A stretch of 64,000 nucleotides of DNA. It comes from Sabellastarte sp. h YS-2021. Its lineage: Eukaryota > Annelida > Polychaeta > Sabellida > Sabellidae. The notes beneath the pieces are model-generated. The model was not told the DNA's origin, did no database searches, and worked only from the letters and a program-made list of their open reading frames with translations. Shown here in pieces: positions 44,840 to 55,883 of the stretch. The position numbers and the translations under genes are program-made. How positions within the stretch are numbered: the first letter of the stretch is position 1; every line of letters starts with the position of its first letter. The stretch covers positions 10,764,496 to 10,828,495 of the forward strand of contig OZ024936.1 of NCBI GenBank assembly GCA_964017235.1. Direction: 5' to 3'.

Positions 44840-45855
44840 ACAACATTAGAATGTTTTGTTCTCTGATACTGTGGAGTACTAGACTTGAAGTTAACAGGTA
44901 TAGTTCTGCCAAACTTCAAAGCGTCTGCACATGATTTCTGTTTAACTGTTTTCTGATATGCTTTGTGTTTGGAAAAATATAGGAAAGCTGACACGCCTAA
45001 TTTGGTCTATTTTTCAGTTTGAATATAGTCCTTGACTTCCCCTGCTCCATTCTACATAGAAGCACTGCGTGACTGGCTTTTGCTGCATCGCAGGAAAAAT
45101 CATTAGCATCATCAAACAAAGCAATGAAATAATCCAACATATTTTCCCTAAGACTTAAATTTTTTTCCTCCTTCATGATGCGACAAAAGCCAGCCACCCA
45201 CTGTATACCTGATAGTATGACACAGGTTCTTTACTCAAACCAGATAAAACATACTCATGTGGCCACTTCATACGGTTGGGAACCAGAACCTCTACAGAAC
45301 CCCCATGTAATGATTTGACTTTTGTACTTGATTTTTCAGCATCCGCCAGCTGCCTAAGGCGCTGTTCAACCAATGCTTGCACTGACGTGTCTTGTCTGAG
45401 AACATTTAAATCTGAATGGGCTTGACCACTAGGTGACACTGTTGCCAAGGAGTCAACTTTCCTCTTGGCCTTTTTACATTTTCTTTTGACCACACTTTGT
45501 TTACCCATACTGTTTTTAATACTATTATATCTCCTGCCAAGTTTTTCAATTTGCAAAAGAATTTTAACATTGATAGCCTCTTGGGTTACATCACTACTTT
45601 CTATGTTAGAACTAGCCACTTTCCCTTTAGGAGAACTACTTTTAACATATTCAACATACAAATCTTGTTCTGATGTAATCAAGGCCTCACAATCTGCCTT
45701 ACTGATCGAAGTTTCAGAATCTGACACTTGCCCATTCCGTTGTTTCAGGAGTTCTGTCAGGAACTTGCCATCTTCTAACTGCAGTTGTACTGGAAATTGA
45801 AGTGATTCCTGCTTCCCTATCTTAAATTATATTGTCGAGCGGATGTGCTAGCCAT
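44840..45855 (-). pseudogene. gag of the decayed element
   Basis: It starts at an ATG at 45855 (MASTSARQYNLR) and shifts within about 15 codons. The main piece (45727-45173) has a Lys-rich stretch and the core start WPHEYVLSGLSKEPVSYYQ. The next piece (45197-44997) has MAGFCRIMKEEKN, LRENMLDYFIALFDDANDFS and AVLLCRMEQGK. The order equals that of the intact gag at 51037-52014. Confidence 0.78.
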
Positions 45856-48680
45856 GTCTACAAAAAACAGTGTGAAAAACTAAAAACCTAAGATTAAATG
45901 ATATAATAAAATAAAATTTCTATTTCTCAATGTCACCTTCTTGCCCTTAGATTTGAAATGGCAAAAGGAAGGTCTATCTCCTATGTGATCAATCATTAGC
46001 CAATACAAACACAGCTGACAGAACCCATGCTGGTAAACACTTAATTTTGGTTTAATCGATAATAGGACTCCCCTAGGACTGATTTACCCGGCACCTAGAT
46101 GCAGGACCGAAATATCAGTTTTGTCAGGAAATTGAAGAAATCTAACAAAGTGAAGTCCATGTACCCTTGGCATGGTAAAGACTATTCTTCTCCTAACTGT
46201 AACTTTGCACAACCAGGACCCAAACCATTGTTTTTGTTAGTTTTGTGAGCAGTTACTTGGATTTCTTTCGATTAAAATATGTAATGATACAGGCAAAATC
46301 TTCATACAGAAGTTTTTTTTATATATTTCTGTTGTCACTGCAACCTCCTTATTTGGTATGATAAACTGCACAAATTGTTCAGATAACAACCACATGTTAT
46401 TAAATATTCCATCTTTCAGTTTGTGTCAAAATGACGTTTGTGCCATGATACGGTGCCATGCAGTAAATATTTTAATGAAAAAAAAATTGCGCTCCCCCCA
46501 ATGCATGTGAAATTGATAGGTTATATGATCTGAATAGTTGACCAAACTGAAGTTTAAATTATGAACATAAAAGTGCTGAAGAGAGCATACAGTTGACTGT
46601 AAAAGACTGAAGGTAGCCCATAAGAACACATTCAAACCCTCCCCTATCCTCCAAAAATGCAAATATAATAATAAGTTTTATCTATACATAATAAAAACTT
46701 TGTGAATTCTTCACAACAGTGATACTAAATTAACCATGGATTTTAAGTTATTTTCGTATTTTGACAATCAAGTCAAAATGTATTGTCGCTGAAAGTACAA
46801 ATGGTATATTACTCCCAGATACAACTTATGTACCATGATTTAATTTAAGTCTTTTTTCCTCAATCCAGGTCCTACTTAAAGTGCATGAAAACAAATATCT
46901 ACTAGAAATTATATATGTACCTCACTTAAAAGAAGTTTTATAAAATAAATAACATAAGACAAGAAGCCCATCAAATATGATGCAATGTTTATGTTAAGAT
47001 TTTAGAGCATTCTAGACATATAAAAAAGACAGTTTTGCAGATTTGAATACTTCAAATGGGCGATGTTAGAATGCTGGCACATTTTTAGTTTTAACTGTAG
47101 TTACATGTAAATAGGGCTGTGTACACTCAAACAATTCAAAATCATTTGGATTCAGGGGCAGATCCAGCTTTTAAGTAAGATGGGGGTTCACATCAGAGTA
47201 AGGTGGGGGTTCACATCAGACATCAGTTGTAAAATGTAAGAAATCAACTAGATAGATTTTAATTCTTGGTAAAGTTTGTTATGAAGGGTGAATATTTACT
47301 AACATTTTCACCGATGATTATATGTGCAGTGTAGTCATGTAAAACAACTTTTTTTTTATTTGAGCTGTCATTAACATGTACAAAAATGGTATACAGTTGG
47401 TGTTAGACCAAACTGTAGATAACACTTTTAAATATGAAAGGAAAAACTAACACATATCATCATCAGATTAACATAAATGAATGAGTAGCTTTGCAAAGAA
47501 CATATTTTAGAACATATTTTATACACAATGAATAAAGAGTTTAGCTTTTAAGACTCCATTAAAAGGCATTTACAGATAATTCATCACCACCTTACAAAGT
47601 GTTTCAGGTGGGGTGTGCACACAAATCCTCACAAAGACTAATAAAGTTTTCTTCTTGTAAAAATATATTAGAACATTTAAAAGATACCACTTCTGTTTTG
47701 ATTCTATTTTTAAGTATAAGAGAAAGGCATTTAAAGGTTATAATATTATTTCCTTTCTTTGTCTAATATATATAACATTTTACATATAAAAAGATAAAAT
47801 TGATCAAATGCAATGCAGTATATTCCTCACGTGGAATGCCTAGCAACACCTCAAGAAAAGTGAATTTTATGTTAATTTGAAAGCATTGTACAATTAACCT
47901 CTTTATGCAATTCCATATGTTATGAACATTCACAGTAAAAGAGAAAATGTTCTATATTGTCTACAACATGACAATAGTCACAATCAAGAGAGTCCACTAA
48001 CTGCCACAAATGTAGATTGTACAATAAAAGTATCTGTGTAGGATAGAATATTGCAAACTCTGCAGTTTGTACTCATTACAGGCTATACCTGGCAGTTTAA
48101 ATATTTTTTTCCAATCAAGATTAATAAGGAATGGGTAATATTCTACCCACTTATCAACTACACTTGGCATAGAGCATAACTCCATGTAAAACATCTTTTT
48201 AAAAACACTAACATCAGGCAATCCATTGTCCTGCAAGAAATATTTGTTGTTTAACCTAATAAAGTAAGAAGTAAAAATTCTCGAGAAACTGAATCCCATT
48301 TAATTTAAAGTAGCATTTTTTGCGAACTAATTGGGGGGTTGGAGGTATAGTGGCGTAGCAGATGAAACATTGGCCCTCTACTCATCGGGTTATATGTTCA
48401 TTTCCCTGCCTGACCTGAATGGCAGTTGAATGAACTGTCCCTCTGGTAAACCTTTAAACATGGATTTATTTAAATTATTAATCATATAAAACAGTGGATA
48501 GGAAAGGAGTAGAACCTTCCTCATTTGACATACCTGAAAATACATATCATTAAGATAACCAATATAATACTAATATTACACATTCATGTAATACATTGAA
48601 CATCCTTTTGCATAAGTCATTCGGGAGTTTTTCCTGTTCGCCATCTTTCTATAACTCACAATGCTGTGAAACATTAATTC
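45856..48680. other. non-coding stretch, duplication copy B before the orphan exon
   Basis: About 46600-46990 matches about 10780-11200 (shared landmarks TTTTAAGTTATTTTC, ATCCAGGT, AAACAAATATC, AAATAAATAACATAAGACAAG). A LINE fragment is at 47905-48299. A tRNA-like segment (GTGGCGTAGCAGATG, GGTTATATGTTCATTTCCC) near 48350-48420 may be another SINE. No other gene is seen. Confidence 0.5.
47905..48299 (-). pseudogene. LINE ORF2 C-terminal fragment
   Basis: On the minus strand LDWKKIFKLPGIACNEYKLQ, then SLQYSILHRYFYC, is the pattern before the C-terminal zinc region of LINE proteins. After a shift near 48000 the frame continues CDYCHVVDNIEHFLFYC, a CCHC-type motif like CSFCHNQLETITHLFVEC in the LINE at 58563-60940. 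No RT part is present nearby. It is a 3' remnant of a different copy. Confidence 0.6.
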
Positions 48681-48704
48681 ATGAAATTTTTTCTGTCCGC
48701 CAAG

Positions 48705-48900
48705 ATGAGATCTGTATGTGGAGTGACTTTATGCATGGGTCTCTTGGTAGCTGTTTTTCACCATGATCAGGGTTGCGGTAGGAAAAATAACAAAAATAAC
48801 CAGGCTGAAGATTGTAACCCTAAATTGTGGGATGCCACCCATCGAACATGCCATAATGAACTTTTTGTGAAGCGAGATGTTGCAGATTTTGTTGAAGAAG
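48705..48900 (+). pseudogene. orphan first coding exon, paralogue of the ART-like gene
   Basis: It is a close paralogue of 12590-12776: signal peptide (CGVTLCMGLLVAV), the pair of cysteines in EDCNPKLWDATHRTCHNELF and the exon end GAAGAAG|GTGAAA with the same phase 1. A short Asn/Lys insertion (NNKNNQ) is new. No counterpart of coding exon 2 is found in the remaining 15 kb, which is filled with transposons. The acceptor-like CAG upstream of the first copy's ATG is missing here (TTTTTTCTGTCCGCC). It may be a pseudogene, or its second exon may lie beyond the window. Its frame is intact, so loss of function is inferred from context only. Confidence 0.65.
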
Positions 48901-48932
48901 GTGAAATGTTTTTACCTTACCCTTTACCTTAA

Positions 48933-49411
48933 ATATCTATGCATCAATAGACAATTGCAATTATCATTTCTTTGCACATGAATCTGAAACTTCATTTTAA
49001 AACAATATGGACCACTTGCACATGCTCGATATATAGTAAGGGTTATAATATATAGTACTATATAATAATATCTTAATGTATGTAGTAATAATTACAATAA
49101 GGAGTGTAATATATAGTAAGTATTAACTATACATGCTTAAAAAACAGGGACAAAAACTTTGACGGCCCTGCTGGGGCAGTTGGTCCTTCACTTAATATTC
49201 ATCCTACCTTAATCCTCTAGGTATGGCCCCCACTTCTGGAGACCAATAATTCTAGGAACCAATCAAAGGGGGGGGGGGGCGTCTGATGCTTTTGAATTTG
49301 CCTCCATCTTTACAGGCTCACTTTTATGTTTGCTACGGACATGAAAACACTGAATTTTGAAGCATCAGTTTACATCAATTTTAGATTTTAGTTTGTATTT
49401 TAACTTTAAAC
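48933..49411. other. non-coding stretch before the outer plus-strand YR element
   Basis: AT-rich sequence with TATAGTA-type short repeats at 49030-49110, then a ten-G run at about 49268. The later part (about 49140-49411) is probably the 5' leader of the YR element that follows. Its exact left end was not found. Confidence 0.45.
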
Positions 49412-50604
49412 ATGGTAAAAAGAGGAAAGAAGAACTCAAAGGACACTCCTAAGAAGAAATCAGCGAAATTATCAGTGCCATTTAACGATGATCAAGGGGA
49501 ACTTAATGTTAGTTCGGACATAGCTGGTTCTCTCCTCCAGTCACCACAGAACATACAAACTGTAAGCAACAGTACCTCCTCAGTACTCAACGGTTCCCCT
49601 GCTCATACATCTGATACCATATCTGAATCTGCCACCATTCTGGCGTATCTGAGAAAGATTGATGCGTCCAATGAGGCATTATCTAAGCGTGTCCAGGATT
49701 TAGAGGCAAGTAGACTCCAGTCCAATCCCAATCCAACAGCATCAGTTGTCTCAATGGGTGCACACATGAACCTGGGTCCGAAGTACCAGAACCAGCATCA
49801 GTAACGCCTCTGACTCAGAACCAACCCACTGCCATAGTATCTGGCAATCAGGCTACAGCAAGTCACAACCACATAAATGCAGGTATCCAGTAGATTCCAG
49901 ATGCACGGGACATCAACCAACCGTCGGCAATGCATCAGACATACAGTCAACTTGCTGCTATGGCATCAAACAACCAAGCCGCTGCCACTGGTGGTTCTCA
50001 GGCGACTATCCAACAGTTTTCAAATGACGGTATACTCCCAGATCTCCATGTGTTACGTCACAATCCACATATATCCCAATTATAATGACAGATATTATCA
50101 GCTTAAGATGCACAGGCACGTCAGGAATCACTCCAAGGTAAGCCTGCCCAAGTTAAGAAGTCAGGTAGATTTAATACAACAGACACTGTAACTGCAGCCC
50201 CAGAGGCAAGATGGCCCAATGAGGGCTATCTTGGAGTTAATGGAAAGAAAAGAGTTGCATATGATGAGGTATTGTTGCCCGAATGGGCAGTGGGGCAGTT
50301 ATATAATGTTTTTCACATTCAAGATCCAACCACTGCTGGACATGTTAGATGTTACAGGTCATACTGGCACTTAAGGATGCCACATCCTTACCTTGGGAAG
50401 CAGTGAGATCCGCGTGGGGGAATTCTATGCACGAGGTGGAGCTAGGTACTCTTACTTGGGAGGACAATGTTCAATGGTCGCTTAACAGATTATCGGCTTT
50501 CATGTATTCAAACCATGGCAATTTTCGACATCACTGTTTATATTGTGCCAAATTGGGGGTGGGGTACAAGAAGTACCACACAGTTCATTGCTCCAGTTCC
50601 TTAG
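49412..50604 (+). pseudogene. gag of the decayed host element, first part
   Basis: It starts MVKRGKKNSKDTPKKKSAKL, Lys-rich as in other gags here, with a coiled-coil segment (ILAYLRKIDASNEALSKRVQ). The frame breaks at 49804, and later pieces give WPNEGYLGVNGKKRVAYDEV (the core start) and LALKDATSLPWEAVRSAWGN with HEVELGTLTWEDN. It ends in the zinc region near HHCLYCAK and YHTVHCSS, where the younger element is inserted. The C-terminal remnant at 55884-55992 (ILAHPETKCNAKLRSQ) resumes the same gene. Confidence 0.7.
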
Positions 50605-51036
50605 TAAAGGTACTTCTTGTTTGTCCTACTTTTATACTATTGGATAACCTTCAACCTTTCATTAAAAATTTCCCGCCTAAAGTAGTAATTCTTCACTCTT
50701 GAGAGGGAAGTCGAACTAACAGGATGCCATTTTTACAGTATTAAGTATCAGTAAAAAATTTTATGTTGTAAACTGTGGTTGTTTGTAAAGTATTTTTAAC
50801 AATTTCATTTAGTATTTTAGTTTATTTTATTATTTGGCGTCATATGGTGTATATAATGCAGAGTTTCTCTGTTTATGTTTTAGTGGTTCGCATTTAAGTG
50901 AGTTGACGGGTTATATTGTTGTCATATGTATTGGTTTATCAGAAAAATTTTTAACGTTAGTGGGTAATACTGTATTGTGGTGTATTTATGCCCGTCAACT
51001 CGCTCTAGTGGTTTAAAGTGTTGTGAAACTGTAAAG

Positions 51037-52014
51037 ATGCCTAAAGTATTTCACTGTAATGGTCAACACAAACGGCCCGTTGGCACTAAATGTCAGATAA
51101 TGGAACAAAGTACTTCAAGTACTTCGGCTACCTTTTCTGATCAGTCCAAAGATGAAAATTCACAGATTCTTAACGCACTTAATGCTGTTAGTTCTAGGTT
51201 GTCTGCAATTGAGCAGAGGATTGACAGGACTGAGGAACAGCTTCAGGTACAGTCAGCTGTGACTACAAGCAGCCCCCTGAACGTGAGCAGCACACCCTCT
51301 CAAGATGGTGATGAGGACAGTGACGCTGGAGACGACGCCGTCATACCCACCGTCAAATACTTGAAGTCATCAAAACACATACAAGAGGCTGTTGACCTCA
51401 GACTTCAGGATCTCACAAAAATCAATGAACAAGGTAAGTTCAAGTCACAAAGGGCCAATAATGATAATATTACAGTCAACCAACAAATTCCTTGGCCTCA
51501 AAATCATGTATTGGCAGGTACCTCCAAAGCAAGAATAACTTACGATAGTTTGACAACTTTCCAATGGATGGCTGGTTTTTGTGCCATCATTAGGGAGGAA
51601 AAAAGCACTAAGGTCAAAAATGCAATGCTGGATTATATGTCTGACTTAATGGAAGACGCCCAAGATTTTGGTTGGGCCTCAGCAAAAGGGGCACATGCTC
51701 TAATCCTCTGTAGAATGGAGGAAGGCAAGCTAGATTGGTTAAACTCTGATAAACTTGACCGTCTTAGAAGAGCACATGCTCAAAAAGTACTTACCAATAA
51801 TCCAAGCACAGGTCAAAACATTAGAACAAAAAATGAATCCCAAGGTGTCATGTGTAAGTACTTCCAATCCGGCAAATGCAGCCACAAAACTGATCACACT
51901 ACAAATGGCCAACTTTACAAACATTGGTGCTCTTACTGCTATAGTTTGGGAAAACAATTCTCTCATGCATTGAAAGATTGTAGGAACAAGCGTCAGGATT
52001 CAAAAAACGAATAG
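51037..52014 (+). CDS. Gag-like protein of the young YR element
   Basis: The ATG at 51037 (MPKVFHCNGQ) is a likely start; an in-frame ATG at 50977 and a later one at 51100 (MEQSTSSTS) are alternatives. Features in order: a Ser/Thr-rich head, a short coiled coil (ILNALNAVSSRLSAIEQRI), an acidic stretch, and the conserved core IPWPQNHVLAGTSKARITYD, NAMLDYMSDLMEDAQDFGW and ALILCRMEEGKLDWL. It ends in a CCCH-like finger (CKYFQSGKCSHKTDH) plus HWCSYC. It is a nucleic-acid-binding particle protein by analogy. The gene ends GAT TCA AAA AAC GAA TAG, which includes the frameshift heptamer. Confidence 0.85.
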   Translation: MPKVFHCNGQHKRPVGTKCQIMEQSTSSTSATFSDQSKDENSQILNALNAVSSRLSAIEQRIDRTEEQLQVQSAVTTSSPLNVSSTPSQDGDEDSDAGDDAVIPTVKYLKSSKHIQEAVDLRLQDLTKINEQGKFKSQRANNDNITVNQQIPWPQNHVLAGTSKARITYDSLTTFQWMAGFCAIIREEKSTKVKNAMLDYMSDLMEDAQDFGWASAKGAHALILCRMEEGKLDWLNSDKLDRLRRAHAQKVLTNNPSTGQNIRTKNESQGVMCKYFQSGKCSHKTDHTTNGQLYKHWCSYCYSLGKQFSHALKDCRNKRQDSKNE

Positions 52015-52036
52015 GGCACTGCAGATTTGCAGTGCC
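52002..52036 (+). promoter_or_regulatory. -1 ribosomal frameshift signal, gag to pol of the young YR element
   Basis: The heptamer A AAA AAC (52002-52008) is in phase with gag. After a six-base spacer that contains the gag stop comes a perfect 9-bp stem, GGCACTGCA (52015-52023) with TGCAGTGCC (52028-52036), and a four-base loop GATT. The -1 frame is open through the site into pol. All three elements of a eukaryotic -1 frameshift signal are present. Confidence 0.85.
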
Positions 52037-54404
52037 TAACAATTCCCATATTAGCAGGGCTTTATGTAATGAAATTACTGCCCAGGCAATTGGATCCAAG
52101 TTTAAGGATAGAATTGTATATAGCTCAAGTAAAGTAGCCAACCCCAGCAGCAACTGGAGAGCAGACTATTATAGATTTACTGATCTCTCCTATGCTGAGG
52201 TCCTCAAAAGAGGTAAAGCTAAAACAGATATGGTAATTCAACACAAAAGTCAACCAAAAATCAGTGCCCAAGTCCATGCACACAATGAAAACATCACTGA
52301 TAAGGAAGTAAAAAGTACTCAAAAAGTACCCCAAGATAAACGTACTTTTACAAAGCAAAAGTGTGGCATAGTTAAAGGCAATAAGGCACACAGCAAGGTA
52401 AGTCACCATAAAGATGACACAAGTGTTGTCTCTAAAAACTTTTATGACGTTCTGTCTATCGACGCCGTCGTTCTTGATGAGGATGTTGAAGCACTTTCTT
52501 CTAATGCTGACAGTGCCAGCTCTCATAGCCATGATAGGGTTAAGCTAACCCACAGGGTAGTCAAATCAAGGGCCCCAGGAAAGGTTACACAGGAAGTTGA
52601 TCAGATGGCTCAACAAAGTATACCAAAGGTCACCCCTTGCTGTAAATATGACCTTCCCTTGCGTATAAAGGACAAGTCCATAACTTACAAACATGTCCTA
52701 CCCCAGTGCCCAACACTTCAACTTTGGGATGCCCAAAATAAGTTTAAGTTTGGCTTCATCCCTCTGGGTAAGCAGCTTATGCCAAACTTAGTGAATCCTA
52801 TCCAAAGTGAAGATGACCCCATAACATTGCACACTAAAGTACGAGAGTCTAAGAAATACAATTTCTTGCAAAGTCAAATCACTCTTAGGTCACAATTGAA
52901 ACCTGACGCTTGGGACCACTATCTTGAAGACTATTGGGACAAACAGCTCCCACTTCTCATAAGATTTGGTTTTCCTCTGGATTATGATAGAGCAGCTTTG
53001 CTACAGAGTCAAGAACTTAATCACCCTTCAGCTGTAGATTATCCTGAGGACATCAAAACTTATCTTACTGAAGAAATCCAACATGAGGCCATTTTAGGTC
53101 CCTATAATATCAAACCTATTCAAAGTTTGCATATATCACCCATTGACCTTAGCTTCCCCCATGGTCAATCTGTCAATGCAGGTATACCAAAGGATCAATA
53201 TTTGACCACACCTTTTGTCCTTAAGTTACCCACAGTGGATACTATTATAGATCAAGTCAAGGCATTAGGTAGAGGTTGCAAGCTATATAAAGTTGACATC
53301 AGTCGCGCATTTCGCCATGTCAAGTTAGACCCCTTTGAATATGACCTCTTAGGTTTACGTCACGACCGTTATTACGTTGATACGTGCCTGCCGTTCGGGT
53401 ATCGGAATGGCAGTGCGTTATTTCAATGTTTAAGCGATGCTGTGCGTCATATTATGCGTCAACGTAATTATGACGTCATAAATTATATTGATGATATGCT
53501 TGGGATTGACCTTCCGAGTAAAATTGATGCTTCGTTTGACGCTCTATGTCATCTCTTACCAGAACTGGGTTTCCAGATTTCTGAGAAAAAATTGGAACCA
53601 CCCACCACGGCCTTAAATTGCTTGGGTATTATGATAGATACCAAAACCTTCACAATGTCTATACCCCCAGCAAAACTCATACAAATCATTAATATATGTT
53701 CTCAATGGACCAATAAAAAGTATTGTTCAAAGCGTCAGTTACAGTCCTTACTAGGTAGTTTACTGTATATAAGTAAATGTGTTAAGGCCTCTCGATTTTA
53801 TCTTAATAGACTCCTGGATGTGCTTAGATCCATAGAGGATAAACAAACAGTTCCTGTTACTAGAGAAGCTCAAAGGGACATTAATTGGTTCCAAAAATTT
53901 ATCCCAAAATATAATGGCATCACATTTTTTGACCAAAAACCCATAGACCATTCAATTGAACTGGATGCAAGTCTGGAGGGTATGGGGGCATGTTGGGGAT
54001 CACAGGTGTATGCCCTTCAAATTCCATTAGGTTATATGGATATGTCAATAGTCCATCTTGAAATGCTGAATATCCTAGCAGCCTTAAGAGTCTGGGGTAA
54101 AGCATGGAGGAATAGCAAGGTGGCCATAGCCTGTGATAACCTAGCTGTAGTTCAGGTCCTAAACTCAGGAAAAACTAGGGACTTAACACTGGCGGCCATT
54201 GCCCGTAATATTCAGTTCCAAGTGGCCACTATGAATATTAATCTTAAAGTTAGCCATATTCCAGGCAAAGTTAATGTAATTGCAGACCTCTTGTCTAGGT
54301 GGGGTAGTAGGCCCATGGCAAATGTAACCCTGTGTCATCTGCTACCTGCCCACACATGGACTAACGTTGATGAGAGTCATATTGTTATAGATTGGTCCAT
54401 TTAA
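52009..54404 (+). CDS. Pol (RT and RNase H) of the young YR element
   Basis: About 800 residues, entered by -1 frameshift; no ATG is needed. The N-terminal about 250 residues are Lys/Ser-rich without a known domain. RT has LYKVDISRAFRHV, LPFGYRNGSALFQ, the YIDD box in VINYIDDMLGI and thumb segments (KASRFYLNRLLDVL). RNase H has HSIELDASLEGMG, VHLEMLNILAALRVWG, ACDNLAVVQVL and VIADLLSRWG. The text jumps from LHISP straight to IDLSFPHGQ at about 53138-53145: relatives have about 16 more residues there, including the basic fingers motif (LMARNKPDGGVRVIV in the minus-strand element at 31475). This in-frame deletion probably cripples RT. No methyltransferase domain follows RNase H. Confidence 0.88.
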
Positions 54405-55415
54405 TGTTACCTTTATTCTGTAGGCCTCCATCCATCAATTGTCAAATTACTACACCTCGGCCTTCAGAAGACCCATATGGCCTTCAGACCGGCAACAGAT
54501 AGGAACTATACTAGCATGTTCAGGCTGTTTGTAGCATTCACAGTCTTCATGAAGCTAAGTATCTTCCACCTCACTCCATTGATTCTAATAGCATACTTAC
54601 AGTTCCTGGAATGTAACCAATTTTCACCATCTGCCATGGCAAATCATATGTCAGCCATCAAAGCGAAATTATCTTTGTCTGGCATTTCCATAAGAATTTT
54701 TGATGACCATAGAATTAAGTATTTTCATAAAGCCACGATTCTCCATCAACCTTTCAAAGTAAAATTGAAAAAGATCATTGATATCGATACCTTACAGTTA
54801 ATTGTCAGAGCCTGTGACTCTATGTACATGGGTCAAGTCTTTAAAGCAGTTTACACTCTAGCTTATTTTTCCTTTCTACGCCTATCTAACCTAGTGCCTC
54901 ACACCACTGCCCAGTTTTCTCCATTGTACCATCTGGCAAGGGCTGATATCATTTTTGCACATCCTGGCATTCAGGTCCTTATAAAATGGTCCAAAACATT
55001 GCAGGCCAGAAATGTTGTAAAAATGTTAAAAATTCCTCATCTAGACTACAATCCCATTTGCCCAGTTACAGCAGTTAAGAATTTGCTGGCCATCACTCCA
55101 GGAAATAACAATTCTCCCCTATTTCAGTACAAAACCTCCAAGGGTTGGGTCCCACTAACAGATACACAGGTCAGGCGCCATTTTGGCCTAGTCCTGAAAA
55201 AACTTAATTTGGCCACTTCCAAGCTCACCTTCCACGCCTTCCGGCGTTCAGGTGCCACCTACGCCTTCAATGCTAATGTAGATTTACAGCATATCCAAAG
55301 CCATGGCACCTGGACGTCGGAATGCGTTTGGAGATACATCACCCTAGATCATCAGGGTGCAGACCAGGTGGCCTCCGCTTTCAAGAAACAACTATACATC
55401 CCTACTCCTTCCTAG
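54405..55415 (+). CDS. tyrosine recombinase of the young YR element
   Basis: An open frame continues from 54405 in the pol phase after the pol stop; the first ATG is 54477 (312 residues from there). It has the catalytic Arg in FLRLSNLVPH, the HxxR box in FHAFRRSGATY, HGTW and the nucleophile Tyr in CVWRYITL. The SAM-like N-terminal half is complete. It would integrate a circular cDNA without target duplication. TTACCTTTATTCTGTAG at about 54411-54425 resembles a splice acceptor, so expression from a spliced RNA is possible. No lesion is seen. Confidence 0.9.
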   Translation, partial: CYLYSVGLHPSIVKLLHLGLQKTHMAFRPATDRNYTSMFRLFVAFTVFMKLSIFHLTPLILIAYLQFLECNQFSPSAMANHMSAIKAKLSLSGISIRIFDDHRIKYFHKATILHQPFKVKLKKIIDIDTLQLIVRACDSMYMGQVFKAVYTLAYFSFLRLSNLVPHTTAQFSPLYHLARADIIFAHPGIQVLIKWSKTLQARNVVKMLKIPHLDYNPICPVTAVKNLLAITPGNNNSPLFQYKTSKGWVPLTDTQVRRHFGLVLKKLNLATSKLTFHAFRRSGATYAFNANVDLQHIQSHGTWTSECVWRYITLDHQGADQVASAFKKQLYIPTPS

Positions 55416-55883
55416 TTGGTGTTTGGGGACTTTTCTCATTTTCAAATATTTCTTGTTAGTAGTATTTTGTAACTCACCTAATATCTTACAAATTAACCCT
55501 TTCAAACATTTTACAACTATTTTCACTTGTAAATCAACTTAAATCACTATTAAGGCCACCTCAAACTCATCCTAACCTATGGTGACCTTAGGGTCACATC
55601 TTTTATTCTTGTAAACATTAGGGTGACCTTAGCTTCGCCCTGTCACTAGTAGATTGTATCCACTTGCTTTAAGGTGGCCTTTGGCTCACACTTGGGCAAG
55701 TGCCAAATTTGGGTTGGCGACTTTGAGGTGCCCTCATATATGCAAATTTAAAATATGAATAATTCCATAAATTAACTTATATGAATATGTAAATGAATGT
55801 CAACAATTGTAAATAAACATTAGATTACTACATATATATATGCTAATCAATTGTAAATAAAATATATATTTTACCCCACCCCT
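55416..55883 (+). other. 3' non-coding region of the young YR element
   Basis: AT-rich with short repeats: CAATTGTAAATAAA occurs at 55803 and 55849, and GTGACCTTAGGGTCAC (55581) is a perfect short palindrome. The inverted pair GGCCACCTCAAA and TTTGAGGTGCCC spans most of it. The right terminus lies near CCCACCCCTGCTTTT. Confidence 0.5.

Larger units (their letters stand above)
41360..45855 (-). mobile_element. decayed YR retrotransposon, minus strand
   Basis: Read on the minus strand it has gag (45855-44840), pol with RT and RNase H (about 44300-42480) and YR (about 42100-41360) in the same order as the other YR elements here. All genes carry several shifts and stops. A full SINE interrupts the RNase H region (42473-42688) and another SINE lies in the gag-pol region (44690-44835). 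I could not find its terminal repeats. It separates two blocks of the segmental duplication (40580 and 46600) that lie close together in copy A, so it inserted after that duplication. Confidence 0.8.

Noticed and set aside
49262..49275. Ten-G run as an assembly joint
   Set aside because: Both flanks look like continuous leader sequence, and nothing besides the run itself suggests a misjoin.
53150..53210. DAM-like methyltransferase domain expected for classical DIRS elements
   Set aside because: I looked between RNase H and YR in all YR elements and found no room or motif for it, so they fit Ngaro-like organisation better.
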